A stretch of DNA of 64,000 nucleotides from Pseudomonas sp. 10S4 (GTDB lineage: Bacteria; Pseudomonadota; Gammaproteobacteria; Pseudomonadales; Pseudomonadaceae): contig NZ_CP133774.1 of the NCBI RefSeq assembly GCF_034344865.1, positions 2,914,001-2,978,000 on the forward strand, read 5' to 3'. The notes under the pieces are model-generated. The model did no database searches. It was not told where the DNA came from and saw only the letters and a list, made by a program, of their open reading frames with translations. Below are positions 10,475 through 19,958 of the stretch, piece by piece (the stretch's first letter is position 1; every line of letters begins with the position of its first letter). A program made the position numbers and the translations under genes.

Positions 10475-11847
10475 CACGCGTATCGAACGTGACAGCATGG
10501 GCGAGCTTCAGGTCCCCGAAGACGCCCTCTATGGCGCGCAAACCCAGCGCGCGGTGGATAACTTCCCGATCAGCGGCAAACCTATGCCGGTGCAGTTCAT
10601 CCGCGCGTTGATCCTGGCAAAGGCTGCCGGCCGCCGGGGCCAACGTCGAGCTCAAGCAAATCAGCGAGTCCCAGGGCAAAGCCATCGTCGACGCAGCGCA
10701 AGGGCTGCTCGAAGGCAACTTTATGCAGCACTTCCCGGTGGATATCTTCCAGACTGGCTCTGGCACCAGCTCCAACATGAACGCCAACGAAGTGATCGCC
10801 ACCCTGGCCAGCCGACTGCTCGGCGAGCCGGTGAACCCCAACGATCACGTCAACTGCGGCCAGAGCAGCAACGACATCATTCCGACCACCATCCACGTCA
10901 GTGCCGCACTGGCGCTGCACGAGCAATTGCTGCCGACGCTGGTGCATCTGGTGCAGGTGATCGAGCACAAGGCCGAGCAGGTTCATCATCACGTCAAAAC
11001 CGGCCGCACTCACCTGATGGATGCCATGCCGGTGCGCATGAGTCAGGTGCTCAACGGTTGGGCGCAACAGCTCAAGGCCAATATCGGCCACCTGCAAGAT
11101 TTGCTACCGAGCCTGCAATCCCTGGCGCAGGGCGGCACAGCGGTGGGCACCGGGATCAACGCGCATCCGGAGTTCGCGGCGCGATTCAGTCAGCAGTTGA
11201 GCAAACTGACTCAGGTGCAATTCAAGCCTGGCAAGGACCTGTTCGCGCTGATCGGCTCGCAGGACACGGCGGTCGCGGTCTCCGGACAGCTCAAGGCCAC
11301 CGCCGTGTCGCTGATGAAAGATCTGCAACGACCTGCGCTGGATGGGCTCCGGCCCGCAACACCGGCTTCGGCGAGCTGCAGATCCCCGAGTCTTCAGCCC
11401 GGCTCCTCGATCATGCCCGGCAAGGTCAACCCGGTGATCCCGGAAGCCACCGCGATGGTCGCCGCTCAAGTGATCGGCAACGACACGGTGATCACCATCG
11501 CCGGCCAGTCGGGCAACTTCGAATTGAACGTGATGCTGCCGATCATCGCCCAAAACCTGCTGAGCAGCATCGAATTGCTGGCCAACGCCAGCCGTCTGCT
11601 GGGTGACAAGGCCATCGCCAGCTTCAAGGTCAACGAGGCCCGGCTCAAGGAAGCGCTGTCGCGCAACCCGATTCTGGTTACCGCACTCAACCCGATCATT
11701 GGTTACCAAAAAGCCGCTGAGATCGCCAAGAAGGCGTATCAGCAGGGCCGTCCGGTGATTGATATCGCTCTGGAACACACCGACCTGTCGCGCAGCCAGC
11801 TGGAAGAGTTGCTCAATCCAGAAAAGCTCACCGCAGGCGGCGTGTAA
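10467..11847 (+). CDS. fumC: Class II fumarate hydratase FumC (several indels)
   Basis: Iron-independent fumarase converting fumarate and malate, useful when iron is short. The N-terminus (MNNTRIERDSMGELQVP) and the signature GSSIMPGKVNPV are present, but the frame is broken. There is a net +1 near 10627-10640, where LILAKAAG must join ANVELKQISES. A second disordered stretch at about 11305-11395 is out of frame but compensated: SLMK should continue into NDLRWMGSGP and rejoin at QPGSSIMPGK. The span is 1381 bases, one more than a multiple of three; about 459 residues would be normal. Either the consensus is poor here or the gene is decaying. The intact operon around it favours the first. Confidence 0.85.
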
Positions 11848-11874
11848 TCACCGCTACCGCTTTGGAGGCTCACC

Positions 11875-12315
11875 ATGGAGCACTGGAAACGCACGATCGA
11901 AAGGGCTAATCGCTGTTTCATGCTGGGCGAATTCGTCGATGCCCGCGAGGCTTACTTGCAGGCACTGGCGCTGGCCCAGGTGTTGTTTGAGCGTTGGGCG
12001 GATGCCGATGAAGCGGTGGCTGCTTGCGTGATTTCTCACCACAACCTCGCGGATCTGCACTTGCGTCTGAACCAGCCGGAGGAGAGCGCCGAGTACCTGT
12101 GCGCCATCCATCAACGGTTGTTGCAGACGATGCAGGACGCGCGACTGGCTCCGGCGCTGCGCGAGGCGGCGTTGCGCCAGAGCAGCAAGACCTACGTCGA
12201 ACTGCTGAATTTCATCAGTGAGTACGGCGAATACCCGCGCACCCATCGGCTGTTGCACATGGATGCTGCATCGCCCCGGCATCAGCCCGCCTCTCATCAA
12301 CATGGAGTCCATTGA
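11875..12315 (+). CDS. Conserved small protein of the fumC-sodA operon (orfX)
   Basis: 146-residue protein, predicted mostly helical, found between fumC and sodA as in P. aeruginosa. The N-terminal half ([21 protein letters not shown]) looks like a TPR-type helix pair; the C-terminal tail is rich in His (about six in the last 25 residues), which could bind metal. Function unknown. GGAGG lies seven bases before the start. The stop is two bases before the sodA start, so translation is probably coupled. Confidence 0.8.
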   Translation: MEHWKRTIERANRCFMLGEFVDAREAYLQALALAQVLFERWADADEAVAACVISHHNLADLHLRLNQPEESAEYLCAIHQRLLQTMQDARLAPALREAALRQSSKTYVELLNFISEYGEYPRTHRLLHMDAASPRHQPASHQHGVH

Positions 12316-12317
12316 AC

Positions 12318-12930
12318 ATGGCTTTTACCTTGCCTGCCTTGCCCTACGCCTACGACGCCCTGGAACCGCATATCGATGCGCAGACCATGGAAATCCACTA
12401 CACCAAGCACCACCAGACCTATATCAACAACCTCAACGCGGCCGTCGAAGGCACCGAGTTTGCCGAATGGTCGGTGGAAAAACTGGTGGCCAGCGTCCAG
12501 CAACTCCCGGAAAAGCTTCGCGCAGCGGTGATTAATCAGGGCGGCGGCCACGCCAACCATTCGCTGTTCTGGGAAATCATGGCGCCCCATGCTGGAGGCA
12601 AGCCTGACGGTGCGCTGGCCGAGGCTATTGATGAGCAACTGGGTGGCCTGGATCGTTTTAAAGAGGCGTTCACCAAAGCAGCGTTGACGCGTTTCGGCAG
12701 TGGCTGGGCGTGGTTGAGCGTCACGCCGCAAAAGACCCTGATAGTGGAGAGTAGCGGCAATCAGGACAGCCCGTTGATGAATGGCAACACGCCCATCCTC
12801 GGCCTCGACGTCTGGGAGCACGCGTACTACCTGCGACTATCAGAACCGTCGACCGGAATACATCAACGCGTTCTACAACGTGATTAATTGGCCTGAAGTC
12901 GCGGCGCGCTATCAGGCTGCACTGGTTTAA
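12318..12930 (+). CDS. sodA: Manganese superoxide dismutase (one-base insertion near the end)
   Basis: Converts superoxide to hydrogen peroxide and oxygen; the Mn form replaces the Fe enzyme when iron is scarce. Metal-binding segments are visible: [18 protein letters not shown] and DVWEHAYYL. The frame breaks at 12831-12840 (CTGCGACTAT), where one extra base turns [20 protein letters not shown] into an early stop at 12887. With one base removed the protein runs to the TAA at 12928-12930 and has 203 residues, the standard length, ending ARYQAALV. Probably a sequencing indel. The start at 12318 follows orfX by two bases. Confidence 0.9.
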
Positions 12931-12960
12931 GTCATCGATAACAAGAATCCAAGGCCGACT

Positions 12961-13854
12961 ATGGGCACTGAAACATTGGCGATCGGAAGTGGACGAATGT
13001 TTCGTTACGCACTGGGATCGTTGTTACTGCTGGCGGGTATGACGTTGTTGGCAGCCCAAGGGTTGGCATGGCTAGACCTGGAACCGAAGCTGTCGCGTGC
13101 CCTGCAAGGAGGGGCGATCTGCGCCTTGGGTACTGCGCTGGGGGCGGTGCCGGTGCTGGTGATTCGGCGCATGCCGCGGACGCTCAGCGATACCCTGCTC
13201 GGTTTCGGTGCCGGGGTGATGCTCGCGGCGACCGCGTTCTCGCTAATCGTCCCGGGCATTTCTGCGGCCGAAAGCCTGGGGCTGACGCCTTGGGCGGCCA
13301 GTGGACTAATCAGCTTCGGTATCATGTTCGGCGCATTCGGGCTGTTTCTGGTGGATCGCAAGGTTTCCGGGGCCAGCCCGGAAATGCTCGTCGGCACCTT
13401 GCAGCGACCGGTGATTCCACCGCGAATCTGGCTGTTTGTGTTCGCCATCATCGCCCACAACATTCCCGAGGGCATGGCGGTCGGGGTTTCGGCCGGCGGC
13501 GGTATGCCCGACGCCGACAGCCTGGCCATGGGTATCGCCTTGCAAGACGTACCCGAAGGGCTGGTGATCGCGTTGATATTGGCCGGGGCCGGGATGTCGC
13601 GGGCCAAGGCGTTCCTGATCGGTGCTGCGTCAGGGCTGGTAGAGCCGGTCTTCGCACTGTTATGTGCGTGGCTGGTTAGCCTGGCTGAATTGTTGTTGCC
13701 ATTGGGTTTGGCGCTGGCGGCCGGGGCGATGCTGCTGGTGGTGACCCATGAAATCATCCCAGAGTCGCGGCGTAATGGTCACGACAAACTGGCGAGTCTG
13801 GGGTTGCTGCTGGGGTTTTGTTTGATGATGGTGATGGATACGGCACTGGCTTGA
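12961..13854 (+). CDS. ZIP family metal transporter
   Basis: Inner-membrane divalent metal transporter, 297 residues, with eight or so hydrophobic segments. The two ZIP signature helices carry HNIPEG (about residue 162) and QDVPEG (about residue 197), which hold the metal site; HEIIPE follows near the C-terminus. It lies 30 bases after sodA and is probably the last gene of the Fur operon, where uptake of zinc or manganese would suit the Mn enzyme. The transported metal cannot be decided from the sequence. Confidence 0.88.
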   Translation: MGTETLAIGSGRMFRYALGSLLLLAGMTLLAAQGLAWLDLEPKLSRALQGGAICALGTALGAVPVLVIRRMPRTLSDTLLGFGAGVMLAATAFSLIVPGISAAESLGLTPWAASGLISFGIMFGAFGLFLVDRKVSGASPEMLVGTLQRPVIPPRIWLFVFAIIAHNIPEGMAVGVSAGGGMPDADSLAMGIALQDVPEGLVIALILAGAGMSRAKAFLIGAASGLVEPVFALLCAWLVSLAELLLPLGLALAAGAMLLVVTHEIIPESRRNGHDKLASLGLLLGFCLMMVMDTALA

Positions 13855-13918
13855 AAAAGATCGCAGCCTTCGGCAGCTCCGAGATAGGGAGCGGGGCTGC
13901 CGAGGGCTGCGATTTTTT
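13855..13918. repeat. REP pair, family A (degenerate)
   Basis: GATCGCAGCCTTCGGCAGCTC facing a decayed second arm (GGGGCTGCCGAGGGCTGCGAT). It separates the convergent ZIP and ptsO genes and ends in a T run, so it may act as a terminator. Confidence 0.8.
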
Positions 13919-13921
13919 GAT

Positions 13922-14194
13922 TTATTCGCCTTCGTCGAAGAAGTTATTGATCAGCGCCACCAGTGCATCCAGCGCTTCTTGCTCTTGCTCACCTTCAGTA
14001 CTCAGATGGATTTTGCTGCCCTTGCCGGCGGCGAGCATCATCATGGCCATGATGCTTTTGCCATCGACCATGGCTTGCGGGGTGCGTCCCGCTCTGATCT
14101 GGCAGGGAAACTGACCGGCAACCCCAACGAATTTCGCTGAAGCACGGGCATGCAGGCCCAGTTTGTTGATGATTTCAATTTCCAGAGCAGGCAT
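13922..14194 (-). CDS. ptsO: Nitrogen-PTS phosphocarrier protein NPr
   Basis: HPr-like carrier of the nitrogen phosphotransferase system, passing phosphate from PtsP to PtsN. 90 residues. The phosphorylated histidine is H15 in KLGLHARASAKF; the HPr regulatory-serine region is GKSIMAMMML (Ser47). Last gene of the minus-strand rpoN-hpf-ptsN-rapZ-ptsO cluster, 15 bases after rapZ. Confidence 0.95.
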   Translation of the reverse strand: MPALEIEIINKLGLHARASAKFVGVAGQFPCQIRAGRTPQAMVDGKSIMAMMMLAAGKGSKIHLSTEGEQEQEALDALVALINNFFDEGE

Positions 14195-14209
14195 CGCGTT
14201 GTGAATCCT

Positions 14210-15067
14210 TTAGCTGAGGTCGCGGTGGCGAACCTGGACGTTCTTCAGGGATTGTTGCAGGGCCTGGCCCAGACGTTCGGTCAGGTAGACGGAGCGGTGA
14301 TGACCGCCGGTACAGCCAATGGCGATGGTGACGTAAGCGCGATTGCTGGCAGCAAAACGCGGAAGCCACTTGAACAGATAACCATAAATGTCCTGGAACA
14401 TTTCTTCGACGTCCGGCTGTGCTGCCAGGTATTCGGCTACCGGTTGATCGAGCCCGGACTGTGCGCGCAGCTCCGGTTTCCAATAAGGATTGGGCAGGCA
14501 GCGCACATCGAACACCACGTCGGCATCTACTGGCATGCCACGCTTGAACCCGAAAGACTCCACCAGGAACGCCGTGCCGGGCTCAGGCTGATTCAACAGG
14601 CGCAGCTTGATGGTGTCGCGCAGTTGGTACAGGTTCAGGTTGGTGGTGTTGACCTTGAGGTCGGCCAGGTCTGCAATCGGCCCCAGCAGTTGAGTTTCGT
14701 CTTCTATCGCCTCGGCCAATGAGCGGTTGGCGGTGCTCAGCGGGTGACGGCGGCGGGTTTCCGAGAAACGCTTGAGCAGGGTTTCTTCATCGGCGTCCAG
14801 ATACAGCACATCGCACTGGATATGCCGACCGCGAACTTCTTCAAGTAATTCGGGGAATCGCGTCAGGTGACTGGGCAGGTTGCGGGCGTCGATGGAAACG
14901 GCGACCAGCGGCTGAGCCAGCTCTGTATGAATCAGCGCGCGTTCGGCCAACTCCGGCAGCAGGCCGGCCGGCAGGTTGTCGATGCAGTAGTAGCCGTTGT
15001 CCTCAAGGACATCGAGTGCAGTACTTTTACCTGAGCCGGAGCGGCCACTGACAATGATCAAACGCAT
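14210..15067 (-). CDS. rapZ: RNase adapter protein RapZ
   Basis: RNA-binding adaptor with an N-terminal P-loop; in E. coli it brings small RNA GlmZ to RNase E to control glucosamine-6-phosphate synthesis. 285 residues. Walker A is GRSGSGKS at residues 8-15; the C-terminal domain keeps the segment [18 protein letters not shown]. Two bases separate it from ptsN upstream. Whether the GlmZ circuit exists here is not shown by the sequence. Confidence 0.95.
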   Translation of the reverse strand: MRLIIVSGRSGSGKSTALDVLEDNGYYCIDNLPAGLLPELAERALIHTELAQPLVAVSIDARNLPSHLTRFPELLEEVRGRHIQCDVLYLDADEETLLKRFSETRRRHPLSTANRSLAEAIEDETQLLGPIADLADLKVNTTNLNLYQLRDTIKLRLLNQPEPGTAFLVESFGFKRGMPVDADVVFDVRCLPNPYWKPELRAQSGLDQPVAEYLAAQPDVEEMFQDIYGYLFKWLPRFAASNRAYVTIAIGCTGGHHRSVYLTERLGQALQQSLKNVQVRHRDLS

Positions 15068-15069
15068 GA

Positions 15070-15534
15070 TTAGTGACCGTTTTGCTCGCTCAGGACAACC
15101 TGATACAAGGCTTCGTTGCTCGGGGCACTGCGCAGTTTTTCGCGTACTTCCTTGCGATCAAGCATGCTGGCGATCTGGCGCAGTAATTCCAGGTGCGCAT
15201 CGGTGGCGGCTTGCGGGACCAGCAGCACGAACAGCAGGTCAACCGGAGCGCCGTCGATGGCGTCGAAATCGATAGGTGCGTCAAGGTGCATCAAGGCACT
15301 GATGGGCGAGGTGCAGCCCTTCAGGCGACAGTGGGGGATAGCAATGCCGTTGCCAAAACCGGTGGAACCGAGTTTTTCACGGGCAATCAGAGCCTCGAAG
15401 ACATCTTGCATCTCCAGATCCGGGACTTCCCGGGCGATCAGGTTGGCAATTTGTTCGAGGGCTTTCTTTTTACTGCCGCCCGGCACGTTCACGAGGGAAC
15501 GGCCGGGGGTCAGGATACTTTCAAGTCGGATCAT
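15070..15534 (-). CDS. ptsN: Nitrogen-PTS EIIA component PtsN
   Basis: EIIA-Ntr regulatory protein, 154 residues, the end acceptor of the nitrogen-PTS phosphate relay; the phosphorylation state signals carbon/nitrogen balance and affects potassium uptake and sigma-54 promoters. The active histidine is H68 in [11 protein letters not shown]. Lies 12 bases after hpf in the rpoN cluster. Confidence 0.96.
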   Translation of the reverse strand: MIRLESILTPGRSLVNVPGGSKKKALEQIANLIAREVPDLEMQDVFEALIAREKLGSTGFGNGIAIPHCRLKGCTSPISALMHLDAPIDFDAIDGAPVDLLFVLLVPQAATDAHLELLRQIASMLDRKEVREKLRSAPSNEALYQVVLSEQNGH

Positions 15535-15546
15535 GGGTTGGGAGTG

Positions 15547-15855
15547 TTAACGACCGGTTGCGCCCTGAAGGAGGCTCTGGGTCTTTTCCTTATGCTTTTT
15601 AAGTTGGCGATCCAGCTTGTCGGTCAGTAGGTCAATAGCGGCATACATGTCGTTATGCTCGGCATTGGCGACCACTTCTCCGCCGGGGATATGCAGCGTG
15701 GCTTCGATTTTCTGCAGCAGCTTCTCGACGGTCATCGTGACTTGCACGTTGGTGATCTTGTCGAAATGCCTCTCTAATCGGTCGAGTTTTTCGCCGATGT
15801 AGGTGCGCAGGGGTTCGGTCACTTCCAGTTGGTGTCCACTGATGTTGACTTGCAT
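15547..15855 (-). CDS. hpf: Ribosome hibernation promoting factor
   Basis: Short HPF that binds the 30S subunit and favours 100S dimers in stationary phase. 102 residues from MQVNISGHQLEV at 15855; a longer open frame to 15909 exists, but its first 18 residues (rich in Arg/Trp) are not family-like, and GGAG lies just before 15855. Conserved downstream neighbour of rpoN. Confidence 0.94.
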   Translation of the reverse strand: MQVNISGHQLEVTEPLRTYIGEKLDRLERHFDKITNVQVTMTVEKLLQKIEATLHIPGGEVVANAEHNDMYAAIDLLTDKLDRQLKKHKEKTQSLLQGATGR

Positions 15856-15928
15856 ACAGCTTCTCCTTCGTTGCCAGTGCATAAAGCGGCAGGTAAAGGT
15901 ACCTGCCACTGGAACGCTGTGGCGTGGC

Positions 15929-17422
15929 TTACATCAACCGCTTGCGTTCGCTCGAAGGCGCGATCCCTAAGGACTCGCGGTACTTGGCGACGGTGCGGCG
16001 AGCCACCTGAATGCCTTGTGCCTCCAGTAAACCAGCGATCTTGCTGTCACTCAACGGCTTTTTCTGATTTTCCGCGGCAACCAGTTTTTTGATGATCGCG
16101 CGGATCGCTGTGGACGAGCATTCGCCGCCTTCAGAGGTGCTGACATGGCTGGAGAAAAAGTATTTCAGTTCATAAATGCCCCGTGGGGTATGCATGAACT
16201 TTTGGGTGGTCACCCGTGAAATCGTCGATTCGTGCATGCCCACCGCTTCGGCGATGTCATGCAGGACCAGCGGCTTCATGGCTTCGTCGCCGTACTCCAG
16301 GAAACCGCGCTGGTGCTCGACGATCTGGGTGGCGACTTTCATCAGGGTTTCGTTACGGCTTTGCAGGCTCTTGATGAACCAGCGGGCTTCCTGCAACTGA
16401 TTACGCATGAAGGTGTTGTCGGCACTGGTGTCGGCGCGGCGCACGAAGCCGGCGTACTGGGCGTTGACCCGCAGCTTTGGCACTGACTCTTGATTCAACT
16501 CCACCAGCCAGCGCTCATTATCCTTGCGCACGATGACGTCGGGCACGACGTATTCGGCTTCGCTGGACTCGATCTGCGAGCCTGGACGCGGGTTCAGGCT
16601 CTGGACCAGCTCGATCACCTGGCGCAGTTCATCTTCCTTGAGCTTCATGCGGCGCATCAGTTGGCTGTAGTCGCGGCTGCCGAGCAGGTCGATGTAATCG
16701 GTGACCAGGCGCTTGGCCTCAGCCAGCCAAGGTGTTTTGGCGGGCAGTTGACGCAATTGCAGCAACAGGCACTCGCCCAGGTTGCGGGCGCCGATGCCGG
16801 CCGGTTCGAATTGCTGGATGCGATGCAGGACGGCTTCGATTTCGTCCAGCTCGATGTCCAGTTCCGGATCGAAGGCTTCGAGGATTTCCTCGAGGGTTTC
16901 GTCCAGGTAGCCCTGATTGTTGATGCAATCGATCAAGGTCACGGCGATCAGGCGATCGGTGTCGGACATCGGCGCCAGGTTCAGTTGCCAGAGCAGGTGG
17001 CTTTGCAGGCTTTCGCCGGCGGATGTACGGGTGGTGAAATCCCACTCGTCGTCATCGTTGCTCGGCAGGCTGCTGGCGCTGGTCTGGTAAACGTCTTCCC
17101 AGGCGGTATCGACGGGCAGTTCGTTGGGAATGCGCTCGTTCCAGTCCCCTTCCTCGAGGTTATCCACCGTCGGGGCGGTTTCCTGGTAGGAGGGTTCCTG
17201 AATGTCGGCGTTGGGTGGTTGTTCGGCTTTGTCGGCCAATGGGTCGGCGTTATCGAAGTCGTCGCCTTCTTCCTGGCGTTCGAGCATCGGATTGGACTCC
17301 AGGGCCTCCTGGATTTCCTGTTGCAGGTCCAGGGTCGACAATTGGAGCAGGCGGATGGCCTGTTGCAGCTGAGGTGTCATCGTCAGCTGCTGGCCCATTC
17401 TCAAGACTAGCGATGGTTTCAT
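15929..17422 (-). CDS. rpoN: RNA polymerase sigma-54 factor RpoN
   Basis: Sigma factor for -24/-12 promoters that need enhancer-binding ATPases. 497 residues. Region I is the Gln/Leu-rich activator segment ([19 protein letters not shown]), followed by an acidic region II (about residues 50-130), the core-binding and helix-turn-helix part, and near the C-terminus the RpoN box [10 protein letters not shown]. Full length and normal. hpf, ptsN, rapZ and ptsO follow on the same strand. Confidence 0.97.
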   Translation of the reverse strand: MKPSLVLRMGQQLTMTPQLQQAIRLLQLSTLDLQQEIQEALESNPMLERQEEGDDFDNADPLADKAEQPPNADIQEPSYQETAPTVDNLEEGDWNERIPNELPVDTAWEDVYQTSASSLPSNDDDEWDFTTRTSAGESLQSHLLWQLNLAPMSDTDRLIAVTLIDCINNQGYLDETLEEILEAFDPELDIELDEIEAVLHRIQQFEPAGIGARNLGECLLLQLRQLPAKTPWLAEAKRLVTDYIDLLGSRDYSQLMRRMKLKEDELRQVIELVQSLNPRPGSQIESSEAEYVVPDVIVRKDNERWLVELNQESVPKLRVNAQYAGFVRRADTSADNTFMRNQLQEARWFIKSLQSRNETLMKVATQIVEHQRGFLEYGDEAMKPLVLHDIAEAVGMHESTISRVTTQKFMHTPRGIYELKYFFSSHVSTSEGGECSSTAIRAIIKKLVAAENQKKPLSDSKIAGLLEAQGIQVARRTVAKYRESLGIAPSSERKRLM

Positions 17423-17608
17423 GGCAGGGGCTTAACACCTTATTCGCCGGCGCGCATGCGCCATCCACTACAGGGCGCCGAAGCGCCAAACTTAAGCAAA
17501 TTATATGCCTGAAACTGAAGTGTTTGCCTAGAGCGCCGTAACAATAAAAAACACAGCGATGTGTTAATTGCGCCATGCGCTCTGTCGACTAGCCAGACAC
17601 CTCGGTGC

Positions 17609-18334
17609 TTACAGGCGGAACTCGTGGCCCAGATACACTTCCTTGACCAGTTCGTTGGCCAGGATGGTGGCGGAGTCACCTTCGGCAATTAGCTGACCAT
17701 CGTTGACGATGTAGGCGGTTTCGCAGATATCCAGTGTTTCACGGACGTTGTGGTCGGTGATCAGCACGCCAATGCCTTTGGCCTTGAGGTGATGGATGAT
17801 CTGCTTGATGTCGCCTACCGAAATCGGGTCTACACCGGCGAAAGGTTCGTCGAGCGGGATGAATTTCGGGTTGGTGGCCAAGGCCCGGGCGATTTCCACT
17901 CGGCGTCGTTCACCACCGGACAGGCTCATGCCGAGGTTGTCACGGATGTGGCTGATGTGGAATTCCTGCAGCAGGCTTTCCAGCTCTTTGCGGCGAGCGG
18001 CCTTGTCGAGTTCCTTGCGGGTCTCGAGGATGGCCATGATGTTATCGGCGACCGAGAGTTTGCGGAAGATCGACGCTTCTTGCGGAAGATAGCCGATACC
18101 GGCCTTTGCACGACCGTGCATAGGCTGGTGGCTGACGTCCAGATCGTCGATCAGTACGCGACCCTGGTCGGCTTGTACCAGGCCAACGATCATGTAAAAG
18201 CAGGTGGTCTTGCCGGCGCCGTTCGGGCCAAGCAGGCCGACGATCTGACCGCTGTCGATGGACAGGCTGACGTCACGCACGACCTGGCGGCTCTTGTAGC
18301 TCTTGGCCAGATGCTGGGCTTTCAGAGTTGCCAT
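17609..18334 (-). CDS. lptB: LPS export ATPase LptB (unusual Walker B)
   Basis: Cytoplasmic ATPase of the LptBFG transporter that extracts LPS from the inner membrane. 241 residues. Walker A GPNGAGKT is at 36-43, the signature LSGGE at 138-142 and the switch His in ITDHNVRE. Walker B reads FIPLDE (158-163): residue 160, normally hydrophobic Leu or Ile, is Pro, from CCG at 17855-17857. One base would restore Leu, and a proline in this strand would be harmful in an essential gene, so suspect an error. The start overlaps the lptA stop (TAATG). Confidence 0.95.
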   Translation of the reverse strand: MATLKAQHLAKSYKSRQVVRDVSLSIDSGQIVGLLGPNGAGKTTCFYMIVGLVQADQGRVLIDDLDVSHQPMHGRAKAGIGYLPQEASIFRKLSVADNIMAILETRKELDKAARRKELESLLQEFHISHIRDNLGMSLSGGERRRVEIARALATNPKFIPLDEPFAGVDPISVGDIKQIIHHLKAKGIGVLITDHNVRETLDICETAYIVNDGQLIAEGDSATILANELVKEVYLGHEFRL

Positions 18335-18867
18335 TACTGGGCCTTCTGCTTCGGCGGGATCACCATGTCGATCCGTTGGCGCGGCGTTGTGATCGGCGAG
18401 CCAGTGGCGCGGCCGGCCGTAGCCACCTGTTTCACCGTGTCGTAGACGATTTTCTCGCCTTCGGTGGTGCTGCCGTCATCGCTGATGACTTTGGCTTGAT
18501 CGATCAGCACGATGCGGTTTTGCTGGGCATGGTACTGGACAGTCTTGCCATAGCCTTTGACTGGCTGTGGGGAGGTGGTTTTTTGCAACTGCTCGAAGTA
18601 CGCCAGGTTGCCCACCGACGTTACGACATCGATCTGGCCATCCTTTGTACGAGTGATGGTCACGGTATTGCCGGTAACCTTCATCGAACCCTGGGTGATG
18701 ATTACATCACCTTTATAGGTGGCGATACCTTGCTTGTCATCGAGCTGGGCATCGTCGGCCTGGATACGGATCGGTTTCGTACTATCGTCCGGCAGAGCCC
18801 AGGCGCTCACGCTTCCCAGTGCTGCGCCCAGACTGAGCAAAATAGGGAGGGTTTTAACGAGCCTCAT
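18334..18867 (-). CDS. lptA: Periplasmic LPS bridge protein LptA
   Basis: Forms the periplasmic bridge that carries LPS from LptC to LptD. 177 residues with a signal peptide ([19 protein letters not shown], cleavage after AWA near residue 24) and the OstA/LptA beta-jellyroll with repeated blocks such as [15 protein letters not shown]. Overlaps lptC by 14 bases and lptB by one base, so the three are translated as a unit. Confidence 0.95.
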   Translation of the reverse strand: MRLVKTLPILLSLGAALGSVSAWALPDDSTKPIRIQADDAQLDDKQGIATYKGDVIITQGSMKVTGNTVTITRTKDGQIDVVTSVGNLAYFEQLQKTTSPQPVKGYGKTVQYHAQQNRIVLIDQAKVISDDGSTTEGEKIVYDTVKQVATAGRATGSPITTPRQRIDMVIPPKQKAQ

Positions 18868-19426
18868 ACTGTCCTCTTACGTTCGATAGCAGGTGTATCC
18901 TGCTTTCTTTCAAATACGCTTTCATTCCGTTGCCAGTCGATACACCGCCAGCGCCGTCGATTCTAACGGGTTGCTCGGTCTGCGCATATTGCTGCTGCGG
19001 GAACACTGTCATGCGAGTACTGGTAATAATCATCTCGCGGTTCTTTTCATCGGTCCGTGCGATACGTACCGAGTCGATCAGCTCTACCTGAGTGCCGTCC
19101 GGATTCACCTCGCCACGCAAGCTTGTGACATGCCACGGAAACTCGGTGCCGCGGTACATGTTCAGGTCGGGGTTGGTCAGCAGTGACACATCGCTCGCCT
19201 TGAGGTGTTCGACCTTGTCGGACGTCAAGTCGTACTGCAAGCCGCCGTCCGGCAGGTACTGCACGCTGTGGGCGTTGAGTGCGTAATAGTCGATCTGGCT
19301 GACATCGACCTTGGCCACTGGCTTGTCGAGGAAGCGTTCCGGGCTGATGTTCCAGTAGCCGACCGCTGCGAATATCGCGGCGATGCAACAGAACATCAAG
19401 AAATTGCGAAACTTTTTGCTCAGCAT
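18854..19426 (-). CDS. lptC: LPS export protein LptC
   Basis: Single-pass inner-membrane protein that receives LPS from LptBFG and hands it to LptA. 190 residues from MLSKKFRNFL; one membrane anchor (about 6-25, FLMFCCIAAIFAAVGYW) and a periplasmic jellyroll. The open frame extends to 19459, but the extra 11 residues overlap kdsC, and the start at 19426 gives the family length and lies seven bases after kdsC. Confidence 0.93.
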   Translation of the reverse strand: MLSKKFRNFLMFCCIAAIFAAVGYWNISPERFLDKPVAKVDVSQIDYYALNAHSVQYLPDGGLQYDLTSDKVEHLKASDVSLLTNPDLNMYRGTEFPWHVTSLRGEVNPDGTQVELIDSVRIARTDEKNREMIITSTRMTVFPQQQYAQTEQPVRIDGAGGVSTGNGMKAYLKESRIHLLSNVRGQYEAR

Positions 19427-19433
19427 AATGGGC

Positions 19434-19958
19434 TCACAGGTACGCGGCGTTAGCCGCATCGAGGCGGCCCTGGGCGCGCAGGATCAGTTCGCAGAATTCG
19501 CGGGCAGCACCTTCGCCGCCACGGGCCAGGGTGATGCCGTGGGCGTGTTCGCGCACGAAACTGGCGGCATTGGCCACCGCCATGCCCAGCCCGACGCGGC
19601 GAATCACCGGCAGGTCAGGCAGGTCGTCACCGAGGTAGGCAACTTGTTCATAGCTTAGGTTGAGTTGGGCAAGAAGCTCGTCGAGTACCACCAGTTTGTC
19701 TTCGCGACCCTGGTAGAGGTGTGGAATGCCGAGGTTTTTTGCCCGCCGTTCGACCACAGGGGTCTTGCGGCCGCTGATGATAGCGGTCTGCACGCCGGCT
19801 GCCATCAACATCTTGATGCCTTGGCCGTCGAGGGTGCTGAATGTCTTGAATTCACTGCCGTCTTCGAGGAAGTACAGGCGCCCGTCGGTCAGGACGCCAT
19901 CGACGTCGAACACGGCCAGTTTGATTTGTTTGCCGCGTTGCAGCAGGTCGTTGCTCAT
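19434..19958 (-). CDS. kdsC: KDO-8-phosphate phosphatase KdsC
   Basis: HAD-family phosphatase removing phosphate from KDO-8-phosphate to give KDO for the LPS core. 174 residues. HAD motif I is FDVDGVLTDG (about 17-26); later motifs include AIISGRKTP and YLGDDLPDLPV. Starts at the kdsD stop (one-base overlap) in the kdsD-kdsC-lptCAB order. Confidence 0.95.
   Translation of the reverse strand: MSNDLLQRGKQIKLAVFDVDGVLTDGRLYFLEDGSEFKTFSTLDGQGIKMLMAAGVQTAIISGRKTPVVERRAKNLGIPHLYQGREDKLVVLDELLAQLNLSYEQVAYLGDDLPDLPVIRRVGLGMAVANAASFVREHAHGITLARGGEGAAREFCELILRAQGRLDAANAAYL

Noticed and set aside
10467..11847. fumC as a real pseudogene
   Set aside because: Other genes in the window carry similar indels, and its operon partners are conserved, so error is more likely; kept as a gene with a warning.
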